A stretch of DNA of 63,978 bases from Clostridia bacterium (GTDB lineage: Bacteria; Bacillota; Clostridia; TANB77; UBA1234), in contig JAFXCN010000004.1 of assembly GCA_017521465.1 (NCBI GenBank), positions 1-63,978 of the forward strand, written 5' to 3'. Both the position numbers and the translations under genes were made by a program. This document shows, in pieces, positions 34,269 through 42,063 of the stretch. The stretch's first letter is position 1. The number at the start of each line of letters is the position of its first letter. A model generated the notes under the pieces. That model was not told the origin of the DNA and ran no database searches. It saw only the letters and a program-made list of their open reading frames with translations.

Positions 34269-34536
34269 CTAAATCAACCTCCTCGCATGTTTTAGTTCCT
34301 TCCAAATACCTAATCATACATTGAGATTGATTTGGAACATAAGGACTAACCAATTCAGGAAAAGCAGTCCCATTCTCTAATGCTTCACATGGATCAAAAA
34401 AATCATCCAAATATTGATAAGGCACATAACTATTAGCAAGTCTTGGATTGTCAGGCATCACTGGTATTTTTTTGCACTGTCTGCAACGACTACATTGGCA
34501 GTTATTGCATCTAGAGCCTCTATATCTCGTGTACAT
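34258..34536 (-). CDS. cotJA: spore coat associated protein CotJA, Cys-rich N-terminus
   Basis: A 92-residue protein. The conserved core NSYVPYQYLDDFFDPCEALENG (written here in part) and LVSPYVPNQS match CotJA. The first 22 residues are unusual, with five cysteines and several arginines (RGSRCNNCQCSRCRQCKK). That echoes the Cys-rich tail of CotJC in the same operon and may support disulfide or metal crosslinking. AAGGAGG precedes the ATG. It is the first gene of cotJABC. Confidence 0.9.
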   Translation of the reverse strand: MYTRYRGSRCNNCQCSRCRQCKKIPVMPDNPRLANSYVPYQYLDDFFDPCEALENGTAFPELVSPYVPNQSQCMIRYLEGTKTCEEVDLDGN

Positions 34537-34603
34537 AAAAACCTCCTTGTAAAAGTAATTACAATATAACTTATGCTAACATGTACACAAATGTTACACT
34601 TTT

Positions 34604-34690
34604 GCCCCGCCACTTTCCACCAGAAAAACCGGTGAAAAGTGGCGGGGCAAAAATGCCGGAAAATCCGGTGAAAAGTGGCGGGGCAAAAAT
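34604..34690. repeat. GC-rich hairpin with a 26-bp direct repeat
   Basis: GCCCCGCCACTTT (34604) pairs with AAAGTGGCGGGGC (ending 34648). The 26 bases at 34629-34654 recur at 34665-34690. The element is far GC-richer than its surroundings and related to the hairpin at 42003-42055. Confidence 0.75.
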
Positions 34691-34711
34691 ATAAAGAATA
34701 GTGAATAAAGA

Positions 34712-34748
34712 ATAATACAAAAGTGGCAAGCACATGCTTGCCACTTTC
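34712..34748 (-). terminator. trpS terminator
   Basis: AAAGTGGCAAGC and GCTTGCCACTTT arms with a T-rich flank on the minus strand, next to the trpS stop. The AAAGTGGC motif is shared with the dispersed hairpins. Confidence 0.7.
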
Positions 34749-34749
34749 G

Positions 34750-35739
34750 TTATCTTCCTAATCCCATTTTTTGTTTCATTAATTCATATTTTTGTTTTGC
34801 TATTGGTACTACATAGTCTCTACCATTATTTAGTATTTCTTCTATTGCATTTGTTTGTACTAATTCATTATATTTTGCTTGTATTTTGCTTACTTCTTTT
34901 ATTACTACATTTGCTACTTCCTTTTTGAATTCGCCATAGTTGCTACCTGCAAATTGCTCTTCTGCTTCTTCAATTGTTTTTCCTGTTAATGATATGTATA
35001 TATTTAATAAGTTTGATATTCCAGGTTTGTTTTCCGGATCGTATTTTACTGACATTTCTGAATCTGTTGTTGCAGACATTATTTTCTTTCTGATTACTTC
35101 TACATCGTCTAATAAAAGTATTACTCCCTTTTTGTTTTCTGCAGATTTACTCATTTTCTTTGTTGGATCCTGTAAATCCATTATTTTTGTACCTTCTTTT
35201 GATATAAGTGGTTCTGACATTTTAAATGTTTCGCCAAATTTATTGTTAAATCTTTCTGCTATATCTCTTGCCAATTCTACATGTTGTTTTTGGTCTCCGC
35301 CAACTGGTACATAATCTACATCATATGTCAAAATATCTGCTGCCATTAAAACTGGATATGTTAATAGTCCCGATGTAAAGTTTTGATTCTTTTTACTTTT
35401 ATCTTTAAATTGTGTCATTCTACTTAATTCACCATAGTATGTATTACACTCTAACAACCATGAAATATTGCAATGATATTCATTGTCTGATTGCACAAAT
35501 ATTTTATTTTTGTTTGGATCAATTCCACATGCTACATATATGTTTAATAAACTTCTAATATTTTCTTTTAATTGAACTGGATCTTGAGGTATTGTTATAG
35601 CATGTAAATCTGCAATAAATATATACGAATCGTACATTTCTTGATATTTTACTACTTGTTTTATTGCACCTATATAATTCCCTAAAGTTATACTGCCTGT
35701 TGGCTGTAATCCAGTTAATATTTTCTTTTTATCACTCAC
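34750..35739 (-). CDS. trpS: tryptophanyl-tRNA synthetase
   Basis: Charges tRNA-Trp. The 329 residues are the normal bacterial length. The class I signature appears as GSITLGNYIG and the second as KKMSKSAENKK. LLTYPVLMAADIL and VPVGGDQKQHVEL are typical of TrpRS. The start is GTG, with GGGGGAA upstream. No T-box leader is visible. It follows the FAD dehydrogenase by 11 bases and is probably co-transcribed with it. Confidence 0.97.
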   Translation of the reverse strand: MSDKKKILTGLQPTGSITLGNYIGAIKQVVKYQEMYDSYIFIADLHAITIPQDPVQLKENIRSLLNIYVACGIDPNKNKIFVQSDNEYHCNISWLLECNTYYGELSRMTQFKDKSKKNQNFTSGLLTYPVLMAADILTYDVDYVPVGGDQKQHVELARDIAERFNNKFGETFKMSEPLISKEGTKIMDLQDPTKKMSKSAENKKGVILLLDDVEVIRKKIMSATTDSEMSVKYDPENKPGISNLLNIYISLTGKTIEEAEEQFAGSNYGEFKKEVANVVIKEVSKIQAKYNELVQTNAIEEILNNGRDYVVPIAKQKYELMKQKMGLGR

Positions 35740-35750
35740 TTGTATTCCCC

Positions 35751-37337
35751 CTAATCTATCTTATTATTTTCCATCATTTTTATTGCACATTTTATTCCAT
35801 CTACTGCAGCTGTCATTATTCCTCCTGCATATCCTGCACCTTCACCGCATGGATATATGCCTTTTATATTAGCAATTCCATCATCATTTCTAACTATCGT
35901 AACTGGTGATGAACTTCTTGTTTCAACTCCTGTTAATATCGCATCTGGATTTGCAAATCCTTTTATTTTTGTATCAAAATATTTTATTCCTTCTCTCAAT
36001 GTCTCCGATACAAAGTTAGGCAACAAATCATTCAAATTTGAAAGCGTTACACCTGGTTTATAGCTTGGTTTTATTTCTCCAATATATTCGCTCTTTTTAT
36101 TATTTAAAAAATCTTCTACTCTTTGTATTGGAGCATAATAATTTTTTCCGCCAACTACGAAAGCTTTTTCTTCTAGTTCTTTTTGGAAATATATTCCCGC
36201 AAGTGGCGAATCACCTTCAAAATCTTCTGGTACAACATTTACAAGCAACGCGCTATTTGCATTTTCTCCATCTCTTGCAAATTTGCTCATACCATTTGTT
36301 ACTATTGTTCCTTCTTCACTTGACGATGCTACTACTTCTCCGCCAGGACACATACAAAATGTATAGCACGAACGATTTTCTCCATGATACGCAAGTTTAT
36401 ATTCTGCTGCTGGTAAATCTAATTTTGTTTTTTCACCATATTGAGATTTATCTATCATTTTTTGCTTGTGTTCTATTCTAACCCCTACAGAGAAATTTTT
36501 TCTTCTCATTTCAACTTTCTTTTCATATAATTTTTCAAACGTATCTCTTGCACTATGTCCTATTGCCAAAATAATATTATGAGTAGTTATTTGATTTAAT
36601 TCGCCTGTTTTTATATTTTTTAATGTAATACTTTTTATACTATTATCATTAATATCAAAATCAATAAATTTAGTTTCAAACCAAACTTCACCGCCTAATG
36701 ATATAATTTGTTTTCTCATATTTCTAACAATATTCACTAAATTATCTGTACCAATATGTGGTTTATTTATATAAAGTATTTGTTCTGGAGCTCCAAATTC
36801 ATAAAATATTTCTAATACTTTTTTACAATATGGATCATTAACACCAGTTGTTAATTTACCATCTGAAAAAGTTCCAGCTCCTCCTTCTCCAAATTGAACA
36901 TTAGAAAGTGTATTTATCTTTCCTTCTTGTTTAAAAAGCTCTACATCTTTTTGTCTTTCTTCTACTGTTTTTCCTTGTTCTATTAAAATTGGGTTATGAC
37001 CATTTTTAGCTAAAGTATATGTAGCAAATAATCCTGCAGGTCCAGCTCCAATAACTACTGGTCTGTCTATAAAATTGCTTTTGCAATCAACTTCAATATT
37101 TGCCGAATCAATTTCAGTAACTTTAGTCAATTTAGCACATAATTTTTTGTCATTACATTCTATATCAATTGTATAAACAAAATGTACGTCATTTTTATCT
37201 CTTGCATCTATTGATTTTTTGTAAATTCGCCAATAATCTACACTATTTCTCGGTATATTAAACTTTTTTAACGCCCTTAGTAGGATTTCATCATTAGAAA
37301 TATTTTCACGTATTTTAATATTGTTTAGTCTGTACAT
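35751..37337 (-). CDS. FAD-dependent dehydrogenase (COG2509 type)
   Basis: A 528-residue flavoprotein. The dinucleotide-binding motif VIGAGPAGLFATYTL is near residue 93, then FGEGGAGTFSDGKL, IGTDNLV, AIGHSARDTFE and a C-terminal GIYPCGEGAGYAGGIM that closes the FAD site. This pattern matches the uncharacterised dehydrogenase family common in Clostridia. The substrate is unknown. I start at MYRLNNIKI, 12 bases after AAGGTGG. A start ten codons earlier has no ribosome site. Confidence 0.88.
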   Translation of the reverse strand: MYRLNNIKIRENISNDEILLRALKKFNIPRNSVDYWRIYKKSIDARDKNDVHFVYTIDIECNDKKLCAKLTKVTEIDSANIEVDCKSNFIDRPVVIGAGPAGLFATYTLAKNGHNPILIEQGKTVEERQKDVELFKQEGKINTLSNVQFGEGGAGTFSDGKLTTGVNDPYCKKVLEIFYEFGAPEQILYINKPHIGTDNLVNIVRNMRKQIISLGGEVWFETKFIDFDINDNSIKSITLKNIKTGELNQITTHNIILAIGHSARDTFEKLYEKKVEMRRKNFSVGVRIEHKQKMIDKSQYGEKTKLDLPAAEYKLAYHGENRSCYTFCMCPGGEVVASSSEEGTIVTNGMSKFARDGENANSALLVNVVPEDFEGDSPLAGIYFQKELEEKAFVVGGKNYYAPIQRVEDFLNNKKSEYIGEIKPSYKPGVTLSNLNDLLPNFVSETLREGIKYFDTKIKGFANPDAILTGVETRSSSPVTIVRNDDGIANIKGIYPCGEGAGYAGGIMTAAVDGIKCAIKMMENNKID

Positions 37338-37632
37338 AATAACTTCGTCCCACCTTTCTTTGGTCATTTCGACTTATTATATTACATTTTTTAAGATATT
37401 TCAATCTTTGATTACATAATTCATTTTTTCAGTAAAACTTCATTTCGGTTATGAATTAATTATTACTTTTCACTATTATTTATTCGCTTCTCACTATCTT
37501 TAGTGGCCCTCTTGCTTCATATTTTTCGCAAGCTTTGATATACATAATAATACTACAGACACTATTCATGCCAACAAAAAAACAGGGCCAACATCGTTGG
37601 CCCTGTTTTTGTACATGTTACATTTCAATGTA
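37338..37632. other. intergenic gap with a partial dispersed repeat
   Basis: No gene is supported. A string at 37463-37501 (TACTTTTCACTATT followed by TATTCGCTTCTCAC) is a diverged fragment of the middle module of the composite repeat at 62782-62930. A strong terminator follows at 37575-37611. Confidence 0.5.
37575..37611 (-). terminator. terminator of the 119-residue gene
   Basis: ACAGGGCCAAC and TTGGCCCTGT arms followed on the minus strand by TTTTTTT. Confidence 0.88.
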
Positions 37633-37992
37633 TTACTGAATCGAATTAATCTGATAAAGCAGATAATATCCACCCTTACCATCACCAGCAGGGGTATAAA
37701 TGTTCATGGAATACCGCGCTACCGTTCCAGCATTGAGATGAGTAGAAATAGCAAAAATGTACACTTCATTCGCATATTTAATCTGCTGCATTCTCACAAA
37801 TTCTTCAGTTTCACCACGGACGTTATGATAGACATCATCAACCATAACCGTAACATCAACATTAAACTTCAGCTGTGGAACACGCTTTTCCACCAGTGGC
37901 GAAGTCTCTGTAAAATCATAATCATCCCAAACCGTATTAAGATTACTATACAAATACCGGGCTACATCTGCAAGAGCTCTGAAATTCCGCAT
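37633..37992 (-). CDS. 119-residue protein, unknown function
   Basis: No family recognised. It is soluble, beginning MRNFRALADVARYLYSNLNT, with a probable beta-rich middle (LKFNVDVTVMVDDVYHNVRG) and end (GKGGYYLLYQINSIQ). AAGGAGG lies before the ATG and a near-consensus promoter 60 bases upstream. It is a single-gene unit with its own terminator. In-phase TTA, CTA and TCA codons are absent, and CTG and CGG are common, unlike trpS or znuB on either side. It belongs to the distinct gene set. Confidence 0.72.
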   Translation of the reverse strand: MRNFRALADVARYLYSNLNTVWDDYDFTETSPLVEKRVPQLKFNVDVTVMVDDVYHNVRGETEEFVRMQQIKYANEVYIFAISTHLNAGTVARYSMNIYTPAGDGKGGYYLLYQINSIQ

Positions 37993-38051
37993 AGCAATAC
38001 CTCCTTGAAATTATTCAGCTCAGGTTTTGACGAAACACCTTCTACAGGCGT

Positions 38052-38080
38052 ATTTTAACATGCTTTTTTTGTAAATTCAA
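38052..38080 (-). promoter_or_regulatory. promoter of the 119-residue gene
   Basis: On the minus strand, TTGAAT (38075-38080), a 17-base spacer, then TAAAAT (38052-38057). Confidence 0.6.
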
Positions 38081-38089
38081 GTATTTTTA

Positions 38090-38887
38090 TCAATCCTCTG
38101 ATGCTTTACGCAAAAAATATGTTGCAAAGAAAATAATACTAGCAATTATTACTATTGTTGGACCTGTGGCTATTCTTTGATAATATGATATTATTAATCC
38201 CAAAATTCCAGATATTACTGAAAACAATACCGACCACAAGTGATATTGCCTCATATTTTTTGAAATATTTCTACTAGAAGCTGCTGGTAAAATAAGTAAT
38301 GCGTTTATTATAAGCACACCTACCCATTTTATTGATAACATTACTATTACTGCAACTAATATAATAAACATATTTTCTAATAATTTTACTTTAATATTCT
38401 TACTTTTAGCTAAAGTGGTATTAACACTCATAGCTAACAATTTATTAAAGAATAATAACCAAAACAATAATACTATTATAGCAACAACAAAAATTGTAAT
38501 AACTTCACTTGGTACTATACTTAATATATCACCTATTAAATAATTTGAAAATTTTGTAAAATTGCCATTCTTTGATAATATTACTAATCCAATTGCAATT
38601 GCTGTGGAAGAAAAAACACTAATGATTGTGTCACTTGAAGAAGTTTTTGAATCATTAATTTTATTTAAAAGTATTGCAAAAATCACAGCAAATATAATCA
38701 TAGAAATTGTCGGATTCGTAACTCCAAGAAGAGCACCTATCGCAATGCCAGTAATTGCAGAATGTCCAAGAGAGTCAGAAAAGAATGCCATCTTATTATT
38801 AACAATCATAGTTCCAACCAATCCAAATAGAGGTGTAACAGTAAGTATTGCAAATAAAGCATTTCGCATAAATTCATATTCTAGCAT
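38090..38887 (-). CDS. znuB: zinc/manganese-type ABC permease
   Basis: A 265-residue membrane protein with eight or so hydrophobic segments of the ABC-3 family. FGLVGTMIVNNKMAFFSDSL and HSAITGIAIGALLG are the conserved N-terminal block, and KWVGVLIINALLILPAAS the conserved late segment. It forms the channel for the metal brought by the adjacent binding protein. Its ATG overlaps the end of the ATPase gene by 7 bases. Zinc is the likely metal because the binding protein has a His-rich loop. Confidence 0.92.
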   Translation of the reverse strand: MLEYEFMRNALFAILTVTPLFGLVGTMIVNNKMAFFSDSLGHSAITGIAIGALLGVTNPTISMIIFAVIFAILLNKINDSKTSSSDTIISVFSSTAIAIGLVILSKNGNFTKFSNYLIGDILSIVPSEVITIFVVAIIVLLFWLLFFNKLLAMSVNTTLAKSKNIKVKLLENMFIILVAVIVMLSIKWVGVLIINALLILPAASSRNISKNMRQYHLWSVLFSVISGILGLIISYYQRIATGPTIVIIASIIFFATYFLRKASED

Positions 38888-39609
38888 ATTGCCTCACCTC
38901 CAAATGTATCTTTAAAATTCTTGCTGCTAAATACATCATTTGGCTTGCCTTTTTCTATTACTTTGCCATCTAACATTATTACATCATCTGCGTATTGTTT
39001 TATGTATTCGAAATCATGCGAAACCATTATGATGGCTAGATCACGATTCTTTTTTAATTCATCAATTTTCTTATAAAATTGTTCCTTACCATTTTTATCT
39101 ATTCCCGAAACCGGTTCATCTAAAATTAACAAATCAGGATATGGCATTGTAGCAAGAGCTAATAATACTCTTTGCAATTCGCCACCAGAAAGTCTATTAA
39201 CTTTACTATCAATTAATTCTTCTGCTCCAAAATCTTTTAAATGTCTTTTTATTTCATTATAATTCTTTTTACTCTTGAACAAGAAAACGGGTCTATTAGA
39301 TGTATACCCCGAAATCATGTCATACACAGTCATTGGCGAATTTTCAACATTTAATTTTTGTGGAACATAACCAATTCGTATCTTTTGGCCATCCGCATCT
39401 TTATTTTTAAAACGAATTTCTCCTGTATGTTTAACCTCTCCTAAAATAGCTTTTAATAGTGTTGATTTACCTGCACCGTTTTTCCCAATAATGACTGTCA
39501 TATGACCACAATGTATATGAATATTAACATCTTTTAAAATTTCTTTTTTACCAATTTGTACACTTATATTTCTAATTTTCGTACAACAAAATCCACAATG
39601 TAGTCCCAT
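38881..39609 (-). CDS. znuC: zinc/manganese-type ABC ATPase
   Basis: A 242-residue ATPase. Walker A is IGKNGAGKST, the signature LSGGELQRV, Walker B LLILDEPVSGID, and the switch histidine is in MVSHDFEYI. The first residues contain an unusual cysteine cluster (HCGFCCTK). It energises uptake with the permease and binding protein of the same operon. GGAGGG lies before the ATG, ten bases after the binding-protein stop. Confidence 0.93.
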   Translation of the reverse strand: MGLHCGFCCTKIRNISVQIGKKEILKDVNIHIHCGHMTVIIGKNGAGKSTLLKAILGEVKHTGEIRFKNKDADGQKIRIGYVPQKLNVENSPMTVYDMISGYTSNRPVFLFKSKKNYNEIKRHLKDFGAEELIDSKVNRLSGGELQRVLLALATMPYPDLLILDEPVSGIDKNGKEQFYKKIDELKKNRDLAIIMVSHDFEYIKQYADDVIMLDGKVIEKGKPNDVFSSKNFKDTFGGEAIC

Positions 39610-39618
39610 TTTTCCCTC

Positions 39619-40533
39619 CTATTTTAATGCTTTAATCAATGTGTTTAAATTTTCTCTCATTGTTTCTTCATATGCTTCTTTAGTAAGTTCACCACTAACA
39701 ATTGGATCTAACTCATAAAGTTTTCTTCCCGTTTCATTTGCAATTATATTTGCTGCATTTTTAAAATATTGTGGTTCAGTGAAAACAGCTTTTGCATCTG
39801 TTTTTTCAACTGTTTTTATTATATCTACCAGTTCTCCTGCACTTGGATATGTACCAGGTTCTCTTTCAATAACAGCAACAATATTTAATCCAAATTCTTC
39901 CGCAAAAAATTCAAAAGCTTCATGAAAAGTTACTATATCTTTATTTGTAATATTGTCTAATTCGTTATGCATTTCTAATTTTAATTTCTCTAATTTATTT
40001 ATATATTCGTCAGCATTTTTATTATATATTTCCGCATTTTCTGGATTAATCTTGCATAATTCATTTCGTATATTTTTAATTTGCTCTATATATAGGGAAA
40101 TACTAACCCATATATGTGCATTTTCTCCATGGTTATGCTCGTGTTCTTCGTGATCATGTTCATGCTCTTCATTATGCAATTCAAGAATTCCTTCACTTGC
40201 ATTGACTATTTTTAAATTTTCGCAATTATCTATCGCTTTTTGAACAAAATTCTCCATTCCTCCACCATTTATTACAAGTACATCCGCTTCGTTTAACATT
40301 AGCATGTTCGCTGTTGTTAATTGATAATCATGTAAACATCCTACATCTGTACTCGTAAGATTAGTTACCGAAACATTTTCAGCACCATCAACGATATTTA
40401 ATGTTGCAATATACATTGGATAAAATGATGTAACTATTTGTAATTCGTTACAATCTATTTCACTTTTATGTGCACAAGCAACTAAACTTATTAACATTAA
40501 TAACATTATGATTATTCTTTTCATTAATTTCAT
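39619..40533 (-). CDS. znuA: zinc-binding lipoprotein (ZnuA/AdcA type)
   Basis: A 304-residue cluster A-I solute-binding protein. The lipobox is LISLVACAHK (Cys near residue 20). A histidine-rich acidic loop (HNEEHEHDHEEHEHNHG) at about 120-137, typical of zinc-specific members, is followed by the ligand histidine in HIWVS. Further ligands are in TFHEAFEFFAEEFGL and FTEPQY. It is the first gene of the operon, behind a promoter whose downstream edge carries a perfect palindrome that could bind a Zur-type repressor. Confidence 0.93.
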   Translation of the reverse strand: MKLMKRIIIMLLMLISLVACAHKSEIDCNELQIVTSFYPMYIATLNIVDGAENVSVTNLTSTDVGCLHDYQLTTANMLMLNEADVLVINGGGMENFVQKAIDNCENLKIVNASEGILELHNEEHEHDHEEHEHNHGENAHIWVSISLYIEQIKNIRNELCKINPENAEIYNKNADEYINKLEKLKLEMHNELDNITNKDIVTFHEAFEFFAEEFGLNIVAVIEREPGTYPSAGELVDIIKTVEKTDAKAVFTEPQYFKNAANIIANETGRKLYELDPIVSGELTKEAYEETMRENLNTLIKALK

Positions 40534-40541
40534 TCCTTTTC

Positions 40542-40564
40542 TAATTGCAAGTCATTTGCAATTA
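40542..40564. promoter_or_regulatory. palindromic operator of the zinc operon
   Basis: TAATTGCAA-N5-TTGCAATTA is a perfect 9-5-9 palindrome overlapping the edge of the -10 box. It is a good site for a Fur/Zur-type dimer, and the regulator gene lies 1.1 kb away. Confidence 0.65.
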
Positions 40565-40589
40565 TATCATGATTTTATGTAAAAGTCAA
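40561..40589 (-). promoter_or_regulatory. promoter of znuABC
   Basis: On the minus strand, TTGACT (40584-40589), a 17-base spacer, then TATAAT (40561-40566). Confidence 0.8.
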
Positions 40590-40597
40590 TTTTCACA

Positions 40598-40636
40598 TAA
40601 AAAAACAAGGTTAAAACAAACAATTTTAACCTTGTT
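40598..40636 (-). terminator. terminator after the DUF2752 gene
   Basis: AACAAGGTTAAAA and TTTTAACCTTGTT arms followed on the minus strand by TTTTTTT. The stop codon lies at the stem edge. Confidence 0.85.
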
Positions 40637-41039
40637 AATTACAAATAAAAAACATAACTATATATATGAAATATACTACAAAAATCATGCTATGAATTAA
40701 TATATCTGTAACTACTATTTTTTTACTCTTCTCTTTTCTGTTTGTTAAAAGTATTATTCTAAATACTAACTCAAAAACAAACACAAGCACAATAAATCCA
40801 AAAAAGTTAAACAAATAAGATATATCATTAAAGGCTTCTGAAATATTTCTTATATACCTTGTACCACCACATAACGGACAAGGTTTTCCTGTATATTGTA
40901 AATATGCACATTTAACAAATTTCGGAAGATATTTTTCAAGTATTCTAGATATACCAAAAACATAAATTATCGCATAACCACACAGAGAAATAATTGTTAT
41001 ATTTATATAATTATAGTTTTTTTTAATAAAATTAATCAT
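40635..41039 (-). CDS. DUF2752 membrane protein
   Basis: A 134-residue protein with three hydrophobic segments and the DUF2752 hallmark GKPCPLCGGTRYIRNI between the first two. The function of the family is unknown. The CxxC could be a redox or metal site. It follows the DUF4190 gene by four bases and ends at a strong terminator. Confidence 0.82.
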   Translation of the reverse strand: MINFIKKNYNYINITIISLCGYAIIYVFGISRILEKYLPKFVKCAYLQYTGKPCPLCGGTRYIRNISEAFNDISYLFNFFGFIVLVFVFELVFRIILLTNRKEKSKKIVVTDILIHSMIFVVYFIYIVMFFICN

Positions 41040-41043
41040 AATT

Positions 41044-41502
41044 TTACAATTCTTCCTCTATTACTGGTTCTTGATTGTCAACGTTTTCAACTACTTCATT
41101 TTCAACATTTTCTGTTTGAATTTCTTCCAATAGCGAATTTTTAGCATCTTCGCTAAGCTCATATTCACCATCTTCATTAATTATAATATTGCCATTTTCA
41201 ATTTCTTCTTGAAGCTGGTTTTCAAATTCAGTAACAAATTCTTCTCCAAACTCTTCTCCAAACTCTGTTGCTACGTCAGCAATAATAAAAGTATAATAAA
41301 TTATAAATGCAATAGCAAGAACAGACATAATTATACCTGCTATAGACATTCCTTTTTTTCCACCTTCTTTATTAGCTTTTACTAATGCAATAATACCTAA
41401 AATCAACCCTACTAATGCAGGAATTGCTACTATATAATTACAAAATGGTATCCACGCAATTATGATAGAAATTATTCCTAAAACTAATGATGCAACTGCC
41501 AT
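41044..41502 (-). CDS. DUF4190-type membrane protein with an acidic tail
   Basis: A 152-residue protein. Two closely spaced hydrophobic segments (AVASLVLGIISIIIAWIPFC; IAVGL-like stretch to IALVKANKEGGKKG) and a third (SIAGIIMSVLAIAFIIYYTF) match DUF4190. The C-terminal 70 residues are strongly acidic (EFGEEFGEEFVTEFENQLQE and beyond) and probably extracytoplasmic. Function unknown. It is divergent from the Fur-family gene. Confidence 0.75.
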   Translation of the reverse strand: MAVASLVLGIISIIIAWIPFCNYIVAIPALVGLILGIIALVKANKEGGKKGMSIAGIIMSVLAIAFIIYYTFIIADVATEFGEEFGEEFVTEFENQLQEEIENGNIIINEDGEYELSEDAKNSLLEEIQTENVENEVVENVDNQEPVIEEEL

Positions 41503-41535
41503 ATTTATCCCCCTTTCTTTTTTATATATAATTTA

Positions 41536-41564
41536 ATATTACAATAACGTTTTTTTACTGTCAA
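41536..41564 (-). promoter_or_regulatory. promoter of the DUF4190-DUF2752 pair
   Basis: On the minus strand, TTGACA (41559-41564), a 17-base spacer, then TAATAT (41536-41541). Confidence 0.65.
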
Positions 41565-41572
41565 GAATACAT

Positions 41573-41601
41573 TTGCAAACATTGTAAATTCAAGATATAA
41601 T
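41573..41601 (+). promoter_or_regulatory. promoter of the Fur-family gene
   Basis: TTGCAA (41573-41578), a 17-base spacer and TATAAT (41596-41601). The -35 box lies in TTTGCAAACATTGTAAA, which shares TTGCAA with the zinc-operon palindrome. Confidence 0.65.
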
Positions 41602-41620
41602 GTTTATGAGGTGTATTAGT

Positions 41621-41995
41621 ATGAAAAACACAAAACAAAGATCTATAATATTAGAAATATTACAAAAAGCAAAAAAGCCGTTATCTGCAAGCGATATTTA
41701 TGCTAGAGCTACAAAACTTCAACCTAACATGGCATTAACAACAATATATAGAAACTTAGAAATGTTATACGAAAATGATTTAATAATAAGATATAGAATA
41801 GAAGAAAAAGAATACTGCTATGAATTAAAACGCGAAAATCACACTCACTATTTAATATGTAAAAATTGTAGAAAAAAAGTGGATTTACCAGAATGTCCAT
41901 TGAAAGAATTAGAAAAAAATATATCAAATTCTACCGGCTTTAAAATAACGTCACACAATTTAGAACTTGAAGGATATTGCGATAAATGTAAATAA
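41621..41995 (+). CDS. Fur-family regulator, probably Zur
   Basis: A 124-residue Fur-family repressor. The winged-helix region (RSIILEILQKAKKPLSASDI and ALTTIYRNLEMLYEN) is followed by the metal and dimer domain with HTHYLICKNCRKKVDLPECP and a final GYCDKCK, so both structural-zinc CxxC pairs are present. I start at MKNTKQR because GAGGTG lies 7 bases upstream. The nearby zinc operon and shared TTGCAA operator string suggest Zur, but Fur or PerR cannot be excluded by sequence. Confidence 0.85.
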   Translation: MKNTKQRSIILEILQKAKKPLSASDIYARATKLQPNMALTTIYRNLEMLYENDLIIRYRIEEKEYCYELKRENHTHYLICKNCRKKVDLPECPLKELEKNISNSTGFKITSHNLELEGYCDKCK

Positions 41996-42002
41996 TATAT
42001 GT

Positions 42003-42055
42003 TTTAGCCCGGCCACTTTTGGTAAGAAAATCTTACCAAAAGTGGCCGGGCTAAA
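42003..42055. repeat. perfect 25-bp GC-rich inverted repeat
   Basis: TTTAGCCCGGCCACTTTTGG and its complement form 25 perfect pairs around an AAA loop. It lies between the convergent Fur and helicase genes. No T run follows on either side. It is related to the 34604-34690 hairpin (GCCCCGCCACTTTT). Confidence 0.8.
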
Positions 42056-42063
42056 TTGTAATA

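Noticed and set aside
34604-34690. Possible CRISPR-like repeat array
   Set aside because: Only two copies of a 26-base unit with a 10-base gap, and no cas genes. It is a hairpin repeat.
37338-37460. T-box riboswitch upstream of the FAD-dehydrogenase-trpS pair
   Set aside because: No T-box consensus or antiterminator stem was found.
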